Positions 51,805-60,963 of a DNA stretch of 64,000 nt are shown one piece after another. Position 1 is the stretch's first letter. Each line of letters starts with the position of its first letter. Below the pieces are notes generated by a model. It worked only from the letters and a program-made list of their open reading frames with translations. It searched no databases and had not been told where the DNA came from. A program made the translations under genes and the position numbers. Origin of the DNA: Steroidobacter denitrificans (lineage in GTDB: Bacteria; Pseudomonadota; Gammaproteobacteria; Steroidobacterales; Steroidobacteraceae); the NCBI RefSeq assembly GCF_001579945.1, contig NZ_CP011971.1:3284030-3348029 (forward strand), given 5' to 3'.

Positions 51805-53676
51805 ATGCGCCGCCGCAACCACTCAAAGACGGAGCTTCGTACCGCGGTGCAACCAACCGATATCCGCGATCCAGGGCACTTTCATCGTGTCGTGGATTGC
51901 CAGTGGGCCTGTCCTGCCCATACCGATGTCCCTGAGTATATTCGGCTTATTGCCCAGGGAAAATTCACGGAAGCCTATCTGGTCAATCGTGAATCCAATG
52001 TATTTCCCGGTATCCTTGGGCGGGTCTGCGACCGTCCCTGTGAGCCCGCCTGCCGTCGCAGCCGGGTAGAAGCCGAGCCGGTTGCGATCTGTCGGCTGAA
52101 GCGCGTCGCTGCCGATCATCGTGACGACGTACGTCCTTATCTGCCCAGTGTACCTGCACAAAAGAATGGCAAGCGCATTGCCTGTATCGGTGCCGGACCG
52201 GCCTCGCTGACGGTCGCGAACGACCTGATGCCGCTGGGCTACGAGGTGACGATCTTCGAGAAATGGGGCACGCCCGGCGGCCTGATGCGTACCAACATTC
52301 CTGCCTTTCGCTTGCCCGAAGGCGTACTGGACGAGGAGATCGGCTACATCCTGGACATGGGCGTGGACCTGCGCCTGGGTTCGCCGGTCACGAGCATGGA
52401 ACGCCTGCTCGCCGGCGGGGAATTCGACGCCGTCTTTGTCGGCAGCGGCGCACCGAAGGGCAAGGATCTGGACTTGCCCGGACGCCGCGGTCCCAAGGAA
52501 GTGCAGGATCACATCCACATCGGTATCGACTGGCTGGAATCGGTCGCATTCGAGCATGTCAAGTCGATCGGGCAGCGCGTACTGATCATCGGCGTCGGCA
52601 ACACGGCGATGGACTGCTGCCGTACTTCGTTGCGGCTGGGCGCAAGCGAGGTCAAAGTGATGGCGCGCAAGCCGCGCGGCTTTTTCAAGGCCTCCGATTG
52701 GGAACTCGAGGATGCCGAGGAAGAGAATGTCGAGATCATCGTGAATCACGCGCCGAAAGCTTTTGTCGTGGAGGCGGGCCGACTCGCCGGCATGCTGTTC
52801 GATCGCATGGAATACGACTTGGACGCCGATGGGCGCATCCTGGCCGAGCGGGTGCTCGGCGAAGAAATGATCCCCTGCGACGACGTCATCCTGGCCATCG
52901 GGCAAGAAAACGCCTTTCCCTGGATCGAGGACGGATTGGGCATCGAGTTCGACAAATGGCATGTTCCCAAGGTCGACCCGGTGACGTTCCAATCCAGCCT
53001 ACCGCAGGTGTTCTTCGGCGGTGACGCCGCCTTCGGGCCCAAGAACATCATCTGGGCCGTGGAACACGGACATCAGGCGGCCATTTCCCTGCACAAATAT
53101 TGTCAGGGGCTACCGGTGGCCGACCGTCCGCCACCGATGGTGACCCTGTCGAGCCGAAAAATGGGCCTCCACGAGTGGTCGTACAAGAATGACTACAATC
53201 CGCTCGAGCGGCGCACGATGCCGCACGTGGCTCTCAAGGAGCGATTCAAGAAGGTCGATATCGAGGTCGAGCTAGGCTTTACCGCCGAACAGGTCGAGAT
53301 CGAAGTGCAGCGCTGTATGAACTGCGACATCCAGACCGTTTTCGACGCGCGGCTGTGCATCGAGTGCGACGCCTGCATCGACATCTGCCCGATGGACTGC
53401 CTGACGATGACCACGAATGCTCCTGAAGAAGAGCTGCGTAGCAAACTTAAGGCGCCGGCACTGAACCTCGACCAGCCCTTGTTCGTTTCCTCTCCGCTGC
53501 AACACACCGGCCGCGTCATGGTGAAAGACGAAGATGTCTGTGTGCATTGCAGTCTGTGTGCCGAACGCTGCCCCACGGCAGCCTGGGACATGCAGAAATC
53601 GAAAATCCAGATTCCTTACGCGAGCGACGAGATTCCTCCATCATGCCTCACCCACAAGACTCGCAAAACCGCATAA
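51805..53676 (+). CDS. FAD/NAD(P)-binding Fe-S oxidoreductase subunit (GltD-like plus ferredoxin)
   Basis: A protein of about 623 residues. The N-terminal domain has GltD-type Fe-S Cys: VDCQWACPAHTDVPEYI and GRVCDRPCEPACRR. An FAD motif follows (RIACIGAGPASLTVAND), then an NAD(P) motif (VLIIGVGNTAMDCCR). The C-terminus carries two ferredoxin clusters: CIECDACIDICPMDC and CVHCSLCAERCP. It should pass electrons between a 2-oxoacid:ferredoxin core (next two genes) and NAD(P). This recalls the KorC-type subunit of 2-oxoglutarate:NADP+ oxidoreductase known from Azoarcus (from memory). The start is uncertain; a GTG at 51847 fits the family N-terminus better than 51805. Confidence 0.87.
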   Translation: MRRRNHSKTELRTAVQPTDIRDPGHFHRVVDCQWACPAHTDVPEYIRLIAQGKFTEAYLVNRESNVFPGILGRVCDRPCEPACRRSRVEAEPVAICRLKRVAADHRDDVRPYLPSVPAQKNGKRIACIGAGPASLTVANDLMPLGYEVTIFEKWGTPGGLMRTNIPAFRLPEGVLDEEIGYILDMGVDLRLGSPVTSMERLLAGGEFDAVFVGSGAPKGKDLDLPGRRGPKEVQDHIHIGIDWLESVAFEHVKSIGQRVLIIGVGNTAMDCCRTSLRLGASEVKVMARKPRGFFKASDWELEDAEEENVEIIVNHAPKAFVVEAGRLAGMLFDRMEYDLDADGRILAERVLGEEMIPCDDVILAIGQENAFPWIEDGLGIEFDKWHVPKVDPVTFQSSLPQVFFGGDAAFGPKNIIWAVEHGHQAAISLHKYCQGLPVADRPPPMVTLSSRKMGLHEWSYKNDYNPLERRTMPHVALKERFKKVDIEVELGFTAEQVEIEVQRCMNCDIQTVFDARLCIECDACIDICPMDCLTMTTNAPEEELRSKLKAPALNLDQPLFVSSPLQHTGRVMVKDEDVCVHCSLCAERCPTAAWDMQKSKIQIPYASDEIPPSCLTHKTRKTA

Positions 53677-55520
53677 ATGATTTTGTCGTCAAGCTCGCGA
53701 ATGTAAACGGTACCGGCTCGGCCAGCGCAAATACGCTGGTGATGAAGTCCATCTTCCGTATGGGCATTCCGGTGATAGGCAAGAATTATTTTCCGTCCAA
53801 TATCCAGGGCCTGCCGACATGGTATGAGATCCGGGTGACTCGGGAAGGGCACGCCGCGCGCTCCAGCCGTGTCGACCTGATGGTGGCGATGAACGCCGAA
53901 ACCTATGCCAAGGACGTCAAGGATGTCAGCGCCGGCGGTTACTTGATCTTCGACTCGACCTGGCCCCGCCCGATGCTGCTCAAGCGCGATGACATCACCA
54001 TCCTGGGCGCACCGCTGGCACGCATGTGCAATGAAACCTTCCAGGGAGTGCGTTCGCGCATCCTGCTCAAGAACATCATGTACGCGGGGCTGCTGGGCGC
54101 TCTGCTCGACATCGATCTGCAGATCATGCGGACGCTGCTGGGTGAAAGTTATGCCAACAAGAAGGCGCTGCTGGACTCGAACATCCAGGCGTTGGAAATC
54201 GGCTACAACTACGCCAAGGAACATTTCACCTGCCCGTTGCCGCTGCGGCTCGAGCCCATGGACAAGACGTCGAATCATATTCTGATCGACGGCAACACGG
54301 CTGCCGGACTGGGCTGCCTGTATGCCGGTGCAACCGTCGGTGCCTGGTATCCCATCACGCCGTCGACTTCGATCATGGATACCTTCAAGAGTTTTTGCCA
54401 GAAGTGGCGGGTGGATGCGCAGACCGGCGAGAACGATTTTGTGATCGTACAGTGCGAAGACGAGCTTGCCGCGATCGGTGCGGTGATCGGCGCCTCATGG
54501 AACGGCGCACGGGCATTTACCCCCACCAGTGGACCCGGCATCTCCTTGATGAACGAGTTCATCGGTCTGGCCTACTATGCGGAGATACCTGCGGTCATCA
54601 TGGACGTTCAGCGCGTGGGTCCCTCCACGGGCATGCCGACGCGCACCCAGCAATGCGACCTCATGCTGGCCGCCTATGCCTCGCACGGCGACACGCGGCA
54701 TGTACTGCTGTTTCCCAGCAATCCCGAGGAATGCTTCTATTTATCGGTCCAGGCATTCGATCTCGCCGAACGTTTGCAAACACCGGTATTTCTCATGTCC
54801 GATCTGGACATCGGCATGAACGACTGGATGTGCACGAACCTGGCCTGGGACGACGAATATCAACCCGACCGCGGCAAGGTGCTGAGCAAGGAGCAGATCG
54901 AAAAACTCGACAAGTTTTACCGTTTCTTCGACCACGACGGCGATGCGATCCCATACCGCACTCTGCCCGGTGTGCATCCGAAGGGCGCGTATTTCACGCG
55001 CGGCTCCGGCCATAACCAGTACGGCGGCTACACCGAGGATGCCACCGAATACCAGATCGTCGTCGATCGTCTGAAACGCAAGTTCGATACGGCCAAGACG
55101 CTGGTACCGGAGGCTGTACTCACCGGTGACGGAACCCACGCAACGGGTATCATTTCTCTGGGCAGCTGCGACGGTGCAATCCAGGAAGCCCTGACCCTGC
55201 TCGAACGGCAGGGTATCCAACTGGATTACCTGCGAGTGCGCGCATTTCCTTTCGGCGAGGACGTGGAGGCATTCCTGGCCGCACACTCGCTGGTGTTCGT
55301 GGTCGAACAGAATCGCGACGCGCAGTTCAAGAGCCTGCTGACCCTGGAAACTCGCGTAGAGAAGGAAAAACTGTCCTCCATCCTTTATTACAGCGGCCTG
55401 CCGATGGCCTCGGACGTGGTGGTCGACGGCATCCTCGCCGAGCTGGGGCGCCGGCAACATCCATCCGTCGGCGGCAAACGTCCCTCCCCCGTCATCAAAC
55501 TCCAGCCGAGTTTCACATGA
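53643..55520 (+). CDS. korA: 2-oxoacid:acceptor oxidoreductase, fused gamma-alpha subunit
   Basis: A 625-residue subunit. Residues 1-195 are the gamma domain (VVKLANVNGTGSASANTLVM, YFPSNIQGLPTWYEIRVT). The alpha domain follows, with AGATVGAWYPITPSTSIMDTF, CEDELAAIGAVIGASWNGARA and TSGPGISLMNEFIGLAYY. This fused arrangement is typical of KorA-type 2-oxoglutarate:ferredoxin oxidoreductases. It makes the succinyl-CoA-forming or reverse carboxylating reaction possible; the exact 2-oxoacid is not proven. The ATG at 53643 overlaps the FAD gene by 34 bases, and the stop overlaps korB. Confidence 0.91.
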   Translation: MPHPQDSQNRINDFVVKLANVNGTGSASANTLVMKSIFRMGIPVIGKNYFPSNIQGLPTWYEIRVTREGHAARSSRVDLMVAMNAETYAKDVKDVSAGGYLIFDSTWPRPMLLKRDDITILGAPLARMCNETFQGVRSRILLKNIMYAGLLGALLDIDLQIMRTLLGESYANKKALLDSNIQALEIGYNYAKEHFTCPLPLRLEPMDKTSNHILIDGNTAAGLGCLYAGATVGAWYPITPSTSIMDTFKSFCQKWRVDAQTGENDFVIVQCEDELAAIGAVIGASWNGARAFTPTSGPGISLMNEFIGLAYYAEIPAVIMDVQRVGPSTGMPTRTQQCDLMLAAYASHGDTRHVLLFPSNPEECFYLSVQAFDLAERLQTPVFLMSDLDIGMNDWMCTNLAWDDEYQPDRGKVLSKEQIEKLDKFYRFFDHDGDAIPYRTLPGVHPKGAYFTRGSGHNQYGGYTEDATEYQIVVDRLKRKFDTAKTLVPEAVLTGDGTHATGIISLGSCDGAIQEALTLLERQGIQLDYLRVRAFPFGEDVEAFLAAHSLVFVVEQNRDAQFKSLLTLETRVEKEKLSSILYYSGLPMASDVVVDGILAELGRRQHPSVGGKRPSPVIKLQPSFT

Positions 55521-56572
55521 GCTTCATCGCCAAGCCGAAAGTCGCGCATCCCAGCCTGCCTAGAAATGCGCTGGGCCTGACACGGCGTGATTACGAAGGA
55601 GGCATGTCCACCCTGTGTGCCGGCTGCGGCCACGACTCGGTGACGGCGGCGATCGTCGAAGCCATCTGGGAAATGTCCATACGCCCCGAACAGCTGGTGA
55701 AATTGTCAGGCATCGGCTGCTCCTCGAAGACGACTGCGTATTTCGACAGTGGCGGACACGGCTTCAACTCGGTGCATGGCCGCATGCCTTCGATTGCGAC
55801 CGGTGCGATCTCGGCCAACAGGGATCTTCATTACGTCGGCGTCTCCGGCGACGGCGACACCTTGTCCATCGGCTTCGGTCAGTTCGCCCATGCGATCCGC
55901 CGCAATCTGAACATGCTCTACATCATCGAGAACAACGGCGTGTACGGGCTTACCAAGGGCCAGTTCTCAGCCTCGGCCGATATCGGCACAAAGGCGAAGC
56001 GCGGGGAGGAAAATCGCCAGCCGCCGGTCGATCCGGTGCTGACCGCATTGACGCTCGGCGGCAGCTTCATCGCCCGCAGCTTTTCCGGCGACAAGGAACA
56101 GCTCGTGCCCTTGATCATGGCGGGGCTGCGGCACCGAGGATTCGCCCTGATCGACGTGCTGTCACCCTGCGTCACGTTCAACGATCATCAAGGTTCCACC
56201 AAGAGCTACAGCTTCATTCGTGAAAATTACGACGCTGTCGTGCATGCGGATTTCATCGCTCCGGCGCAGGAAATCACCGCCAGCTATGCCGCCGGCGAAG
56301 CCATGTCGGTCGCCATGCACGACGGCAGCCGCATCCTGTTGCGCAAGCTCGATCCCTCCTACGATCCCACCGACCGGACGCGCGCCTATGCCTACCTGCG
56401 ATCGAGGCTGGCGCAGGGTGAATATGTCACGGGCTTGATCCATATCGATGAAAGCAGCCCGGATTTCCATGAGGTCAGCGGCTCTTCCACGACACCCATG
56501 AACCAGCTGCCTTATGCAAGGTTGAGTCCAGGCAGCGAGGGACTGAAAAAGATCCTGAACCGCTATCGCTGA
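55517..56572 (+). CDS. korB: 2-oxoacid:acceptor oxidoreductase, beta subunit
   Basis: A 351-residue TPP-binding subunit. Cys for the proximal [4Fe-4S] cluster appear in STLCAGCGHDSVT and a third in SGIGCSSKTTAYF. The TPP motif is GVSGDGDTLSIGFGQFAHAIRRNLNMLYIIENN, with GDGD and the closing NN. SPCVTFNDH is also typical. It starts by ATGA overlap with korA. With the fused alpha-gamma subunit and the FAD/Fe-S protein it forms one three-gene operon. Confidence 0.93.
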   Translation: MSFIAKPKVAHPSLPRNALGLTRRDYEGGMSTLCAGCGHDSVTAAIVEAIWEMSIRPEQLVKLSGIGCSSKTTAYFDSGGHGFNSVHGRMPSIATGAISANRDLHYVGVSGDGDTLSIGFGQFAHAIRRNLNMLYIIENNGVYGLTKGQFSASADIGTKAKRGEENRQPPVDPVLTALTLGGSFIARSFSGDKEQLVPLIMAGLRHRGFALIDVLSPCVTFNDHQGSTKSYSFIRENYDAVVHADFIAPAQEITASYAAGEAMSVAMHDGSRILLRKLDPSYDPTDRTRAYAYLRSRLAQGEYVTGLIHIDESSPDFHEVSGSSTTPMNQLPYARLSPGSEGLKKILNRYR

Positions 56573-56639
56573 ACGGCAGTCGGAACACACCCTTGCGCAC
56601 TGCCGGTAGAGGCAAACGGAACGAGCCGTTCCGACTCGC

Positions 56640-57611
56640 TCAAGTCGTCAGCATCGAAGCTGCCGCCAAACGCTCGCGGCATTCGGCCACCATGCGCTCG
56701 ATCAGTTCATGACAGCTCGGCACGTCGTCGATCAAACCGACGACCTGGCCCGCCCAGATCAGGCCTGCGTCCAGATCTCCGGTTTCCAGCGCCATGCAGC
56801 CTTTCTGTCCCGACACCAGGTGCTGAATATCCTTGAATTCGCAGCCGCCGGGACGTCGTTCGATGGCGATGACTTCATCGGAAACGGGCGTCTTGAGCAC
56901 CCGCCCGGTGTTGTGCAGTGTACGAAAGATCAGATTCGTCTCGTGCTCCGACGCGTCGACCAGGGCTCGCTTGATATCCTCGTGGATCGGTGCCTCCCGT
57001 GTCACGCAAAAACGAGTGCCCATGTTGACGCCTTCAGCACCGAGCGCAAAGGCGGCGGCCATCGTTCGCCCGTCGCCGATGCCGCCTGAGGCGATCAATG
57101 GAATGCTGATCTTCTTTGCAGCGACGGCGAACAGCACCAGTCCTCCGACATCGTCCTCACCCGGATGGCCGGCACATTCGAAGCCGTCGATCGAGATCGC
57201 GTCGACGCCATTGCGCTGCGCCGAAAGCGCATGGCGCACCGTGGTGCACTTGTGGACGATCTTCACGCCTTTGGACTTCGCCTTGGCGATGAACTCCTTC
57301 GGATTGTTTCCAGCCGTTTCCAGGATTCTCACACCATTATCGAGCGCCGCATCCAGATAGGCCTCGTAAGGAGGCGGTTTGGCAGAAGGCAGGATCGTCA
57401 GATTCACGCCGAAGGGGCGATCCGTCATGGTGCGGCAACGCGCGATCTCCTTGATGAGTGCGTCCGGCGTCGGCTGCGTCAGCGCAGTGAGGATTCCCAG
57501 GCCGCCGGCATTGGAGACCGCCGACGCCAGCTCCGCGCGGCCCACCCACATCATGCCACCCTGGATGATCGGATAACGGATGCCTAGCAACTCGGTAACG
57601 CGTGTCTTCAT
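56640..57611 (-). CDS. Nitronate monooxygenase (2-nitropropane dioxygenase family)
   Basis: A 323-residue FMN-dependent TIM barrel. It starts MKTRVTELLGIRYPIIQGGM; AELASAVSNAGGLGILTA, GVNLTILPS, DGFECAGHPGEDD, IASGGIGDGRTMAAAFALGAEGVNMGTRF are standard. The His in ECAGHPGE is the likely catalytic base. The family oxidises alkyl nitronates, but many members have other roles. It is convergent with korB and overlaps a tiny upstream frame (ATGA). Confidence 0.9.
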   Translation of the reverse strand: MKTRVTELLGIRYPIIQGGMMWVGRAELASAVSNAGGLGILTALTQPTPDALIKEIARCRTMTDRPFGVNLTILPSAKPPPYEAYLDAALDNGVRILETAGNNPKEFIAKAKSKGVKIVHKCTTVRHALSAQRNGVDAISIDGFECAGHPGEDDVGGLVLFAVAAKKISIPLIASGGIGDGRTMAAAFALGAEGVNMGTRFCVTREAPIHEDIKRALVDASEHETNLIFRTLHNTGRVLKTPVSDEVIAIERRPGGCEFKDIQHLVSGQKGCMALETGDLDAGLIWAGQVVGLIDDVPSCHELIERMVAECRERLAAASMLTT

Positions 57612-57799
57612 CGTAACTCCAACTCAAATATTCCAGCCGGCCTCCTACGGCCTATCACGATGCGATTGATCGGGATGGGACCGAGGCCGCAGCAGCCCCC
57701 CCGGCATGGATAGTCCAGCTCCAGTTCAGCTTGGATTGCCGCTGCTTCGTTTTCAGTTATGGCGAGCGTAAACCACCTCTCCGGCGTGGCAGCACCCAA
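57608..57799 (-). CDS. Small Cys-rich hypothetical ORF upstream of nitronate monooxygenase
   Basis: A 63-codon frame whose TGA overlaps the monooxygenase ATG (ATGA), which suggests coupled translation. The middle has DYPCRGGCCGLGPIPINRI, with three Cys in a Gly-rich setting, and the N-terminus is acidic and Ala/Glu-rich. I do not recognise the family. Codon use is mixed rather than strongly GC-ending. It may be a genuine small protein or a chance frame in the monooxygenase leader. Confidence 0.4.
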   Translation of the reverse strand: MGAATPERWFTLAITENEAAAIQAELELDYPCRGGCCGLGPIPINRIVIGRRRPAGIFELELR

Positions 57800-58021
57800 G
57801 CCAGGATACCGCAGTCATGAAGCCATCGTCATTCCGCCCGATCGGGTAATACCCTTGAATAAATCTTAAAAATTACTCCCGCGATGCGCTAGGTCGTGAA
57901 AGCCCAGGTCGACGGGCCGGGAGCATACGACGGCAGTTCGGGCCATTGTTGTGCGAGGTCTGCAGCCGGGCAATAGACTATCAAATGATGCAATATAGAC
58001 CATCATTATCGCCGCCCTTCG

Positions 58022-58339
58022 GCCCATGAGCTACCCAAAGACTGGGGTGTGCTGCCCAGCTCGACGGCTGCAGCCGAATTCGGCGACCAATTCCTGCGCG
58101 ACGGTGCGCATCTAGGCCTGGTCGTGCCGTCGGTGGTCATGCCGGAGGCTTGCAACATCGCGCTGAACCCTCTGCACCTGGCATTCAGCGCGATGGCGTT
58201 CCAGGTAGTGCCGTTCATTCAAGTTCGATTCCCGCCTGCGCTAATGGCGATCCCGTGCTGCCGTAGTCGATTATCACTATGGGCCCGGCATGTCATACCA
58301 CACTTGTCTGGGCAACGGCCGGGACAGTCGCCATCGTGA
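58022..58339 (+). pseudogene. RES-domain (NAD+-degrading toxin) 3' remnant
   Basis: The frame reads AHELPKDWGVLPSSTAAAEF, then GDQFLRDGAHLGLVVPSVVMPEACNI and ALNPLHLAFSAM. This matches the C-terminal part of RES-domain proteins (LPxDW, G.xWL..G....L.VPS.V.P.E.N.LiNPxHPDF). RES toxins of Xre-RES modules degrade NAD+. The N-terminal catalytic Arg/Tyr region is absent, the tail is degenerate, and no Xre antitoxin is adjacent, so this is a decayed fragment. The flanking gap (57800-58383) holds no other supported gene; 57855-57880 is strikingly AT-rich. Confidence 0.55.
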
Positions 58340-58383
58340 GCCTGCTCTGCTTAGCAAAATCAGACCGATGCGAGCCGTGACAC

Positions 58384-59397
58384 TTACATCATGGCCCGGG
58401 CGCGCAGCGCCGTGTCCGGGAAATCCGCGAACACTCCATCCAGTCCCAGCGCGAAGAATTGTATGTACTCGCGCACGGGGTCCGCTTCATAGACTGCCGC
58501 CAACGTCGCCGGCTCGTCCCGAAACGTGTAGGCATGAACGTATAAGCCCGCTTCATGGGCCTGCTCGACCAGGGTCGTCGGCAACAGCGAAGACTGTTCC
58601 GTATCACGCAGTATCATCCGCTTCCATGGACCGATGGCGTTTGCGTACCGCGCGATGTCCCGCAGATGCCGCGGCGGCAGGCCGCCGCGCGGATCGGCAA
58701 ACTGCGGGATCGTCACTCGTGCACCAGCTCCGCCGGACGCCATCTCCAGTCCCTCGGGGCCGAGCAATTGCACCAGCGGCACTCGGCTCCTGAAGCGCAG
58801 ATATTGCAGGTTTGCACTCTCGAAGGACTGGATGAACACCGGCGCGTCGGCACGATCGAGACCGCGCGCCTGCAGCGCCTGCAGCAGACGATCCTCGAGC
58901 GCGAGGCCAAGTTGCAAATGGAAGCTCGGATGCTTAGTCTCAGGATAAACGCCGATCGTTCTTCCGGCTCGCCCGGACGGCTCCTCCAGCAGATCCAGGA
59001 TCTCCTCGAAAGTCGGGATTTCATATAACCGGTCATACGCCTTCGAGCGCGCTGCGTTCGGCTGCACGGCGCGCAGCTGTTTGATCTCCGGCAAAGTGAA
59101 ATCGCAGGCAAAGTATCCTGTGATGGAGATGCCGTCCAGCATGCGGGTCGTACGGCGAGCAGCGAACTCGGGGTGCGCGGCCACATCCGTGGTCTCGTCC
59201 AGCAAAGGTTCATGCCGCGCGATCAGGTGACCATCCCGGGTCGACACCAGATCGGGCTCGATATAGTCGGCGCCCATCTCGATTGCCAGCGCATAGGAGG
59301 CCAGGGTATGTTCGGGCCGATAGCCGGAGGCGCCGCGATGGGCGATCACCAGCGGCGGCCTGCCATCGAGTGTGTTCCATCGGGCATCACTCAGCAT
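58384..59397 (-). CDS. Glycerophosphodiester phosphodiesterase
   Basis: A 337-residue GDPD-family TIM barrel that releases glycerol-3-phosphate from glycerophosphodiesters. PLVIAHRGASGYRPEHTLASY holds the metal/catalytic His-Arg and Glu, IEMGADYIEPDL the acidic ligands, and DGHLIARHEPLLDETTD the second His. DFPDTALRARAM is at the C-terminus. The subtype resembles long GlpQ proteins, but there is no signal peptide, so it is probably cytoplasmic. Its start overlaps the 3' end of an ABC-2 permease fragment by 11 bases. Confidence 0.92.
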   Translation of the reverse strand: MLSDARWNTLDGRPPLVIAHRGASGYRPEHTLASYALAIEMGADYIEPDLVSTRDGHLIARHEPLLDETTDVAAHPEFAARRTTRMLDGISITGYFACDFTLPEIKQLRAVQPNAARSKAYDRLYEIPTFEEILDLLEEPSGRAGRTIGVYPETKHPSFHLQLGLALEDRLLQALQARGLDRADAPVFIQSFESANLQYLRFRSRVPLVQLLGPEGLEMASGGAGARVTIPQFADPRGGLPPRHLRDIARYANAIGPWKRMILRDTEQSSLLPTTLVEQAHEAGLYVHAYTFRDEPATLAAVYEADPVREYIQFFALGLDGVFADFPDTALRARAMM

Positions 59398-59764
59398 GGC
59401 AGTTTTCCTTCATATATCGATCTACGAACAGACTGAATCTGCTCGCAACATCCGCACCTGCGCGCTGTGGTGACAGGCTGAAGTCGCTTCTCGCTCTCAA
59501 TCCAGATTCAACCAGGATCGACTCGCGTCGATACAAACTCATCGCCAGCCATATCAATACCGCGCCTGCCAGCAGACTCGCCGCCGCAGACATCGTGACA
59601 TGCAGCATGGGGATATCGTCTCCACGAATCATGGCGGTCGCCAGCAGATGCTGGCTCAGGCTCGGGATCGCCATCAGCGTCAAACCTTTGGCCCGATCGA
59701 TAGGCAACAGGAGTGCTGCGAGCAAGACGGCGACGAGGACACGGAAAAAAGACACCCGGTATGT
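59387..59764 (-). pseudogene. ABC-2-type transporter permease, C-terminal remnant
   Basis: The leftward frame contains two membrane segments separated by a loop: VLVAVLLAALLLPIDRAKGL, then SLSQHLLATAMIRGDDIP, and MSAAASLLAGAVLIWLAMSLYRRESIL. This order matches the C-terminal end of NatB/YhaP-like ABC-2 permeases (PxLnq...a..lxG followed by a final helix and rE..L). The frame stays open to 60019 but shows no similarity upstream. No ATPase gene is present. A truncated copy is most likely; a short functional membrane protein cannot be excluded. Confidence 0.42.
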
Positions 59765-60048
59765 CGCTTGCCGCGGCCCCAGTCGCGGATGGAGGGGAAG
59801 CCGCCCAGGTCCGGTGCTGACAAATACGCTCCCATCGCCTGTCATCCCGTGGATGAAATGAACTCCTGATGCCACCCGAGGTCCTTCAAATACCGGCCCG
59901 AACCAGCGGCAGCGGCCTTCGCTCGCCGGTATCGCACTTGCCGGCATCACGCATCCCGCACCCAACGCCACTCTGGTACATTCCCGACTCCGTAAGCGAG
60001 TTCTCGAATAGAGTTCCACTACATGCCCCCCGGATCAAGGAGTGTGAC

Positions 60049-60870
60049 ATGCGCCTGCTTTCCCTGCTCACCGCCGCACTGAGCTTCGCCGTGGCCACCG
60101 GCGGGATTCCCGGCAGGGCAGCCGCGCAGGATCACCAGGGCCAGGCGATCGCCGAGGCCGTCGCAGCTCCGCATCGCTCCGCTGATTTCGTTGCGCGCGA
60201 TCGGTATCGGCATCCGCAGGAAGTTCTGGAATTCCTGGACCTCGAGCCCGGTATGACGGTGGTGGAAATCTGGCCCGGGGGCGGCTACTGGACGGAGATG
60301 TTGGCGCCCTATCTGCGTGAACGGGGCATCTACCACACGGCGATTTCCCCATCCGGCGCCAGCGAGCGCGCCGCCCGCGCCGCCGCCGAGTGGCGCAAGA
60401 AACTGGCCGGCGCACCGGCGATCTACAGCAAGGTCAAGATCGGCGAATTCGGCCGCGGTGTCGCGGAAATCGTTCCGGCCGGCAGCGCCGATGCGGTCTT
60501 GACCTTCCGTAATATACACAACTGGATGAGTGCAGGTTTCGCCGAAGAAGCCTTTGCCGCATTCTTCAAGGCCCTCAAGCCCGGTGGCATCCTGGGCGTG
60601 GAAGAACATCGCGCGCGCACCGACCAGCCGCAGGATCCGCAAGCCTCGAACGGCTATGTACGCGAAGATTATGTGATCGAACTGGCGAAGAAGGCGGGGT
60701 TCGAACTGGCGGGCCGCTCCGAGGTACTGGCGAATCCCAAGGATACCAAGGACTGGCCGCGAGGCGTCTGGACGCTGCCTCCGACCCTGGCGTTGGGCGA
60801 TCAGGACCGGGACAAGTACCTGGCCATCGGTGAGGCCGACAACTTCCTGATCAAATTTCGCAAGCCCTGA
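60049..60870 (+). CDS. Exported SAM-dependent methyltransferase-like protein
   Basis: A 273-residue protein with a signal peptide (LLSLLTAALSFAVATGGIPG, cleavage near AAAQ) and a class I methyltransferase fold. LEPGMTVVEIWPGGGYWTEMLAPYL is the SAM-site glycine motif (with Trp and Pro in place of the usual Gly start). LTFRNIHNWM and FFKALKPGGILGVEEHRA complete the core. Periplasmic methyltransferases of this type occur in many proteobacteria with unknown substrates. AAGGAG seven bases before the ATG at 60049 fixes the start. Confidence 0.85.
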   Translation: MRLLSLLTAALSFAVATGGIPGRAAAQDHQGQAIAEAVAAPHRSADFVARDRYRHPQEVLEFLDLEPGMTVVEIWPGGGYWTEMLAPYLRERGIYHTAISPSGASERAARAAAEWRKKLAGAPAIYSKVKIGEFGRGVAEIVPAGSADAVLTFRNIHNWMSAGFAEEAFAAFFKALKPGGILGVEEHRARTDQPQDPQASNGYVREDYVIELAKKAGFELAGRSEVLANPKDTKDWPRGVWTLPPTLALGDQDRDKYLAIGEADNFLIKFRKP

Positions 60871-60963
60871 ACGTTGCTCCGAGGTGCCGCCGCAAACACC
60901 GCCCGGATTCTCACCATCCGCCGCAGGGCAGGAACTCGTCAATCATCGACGTGGAGAGTATGC

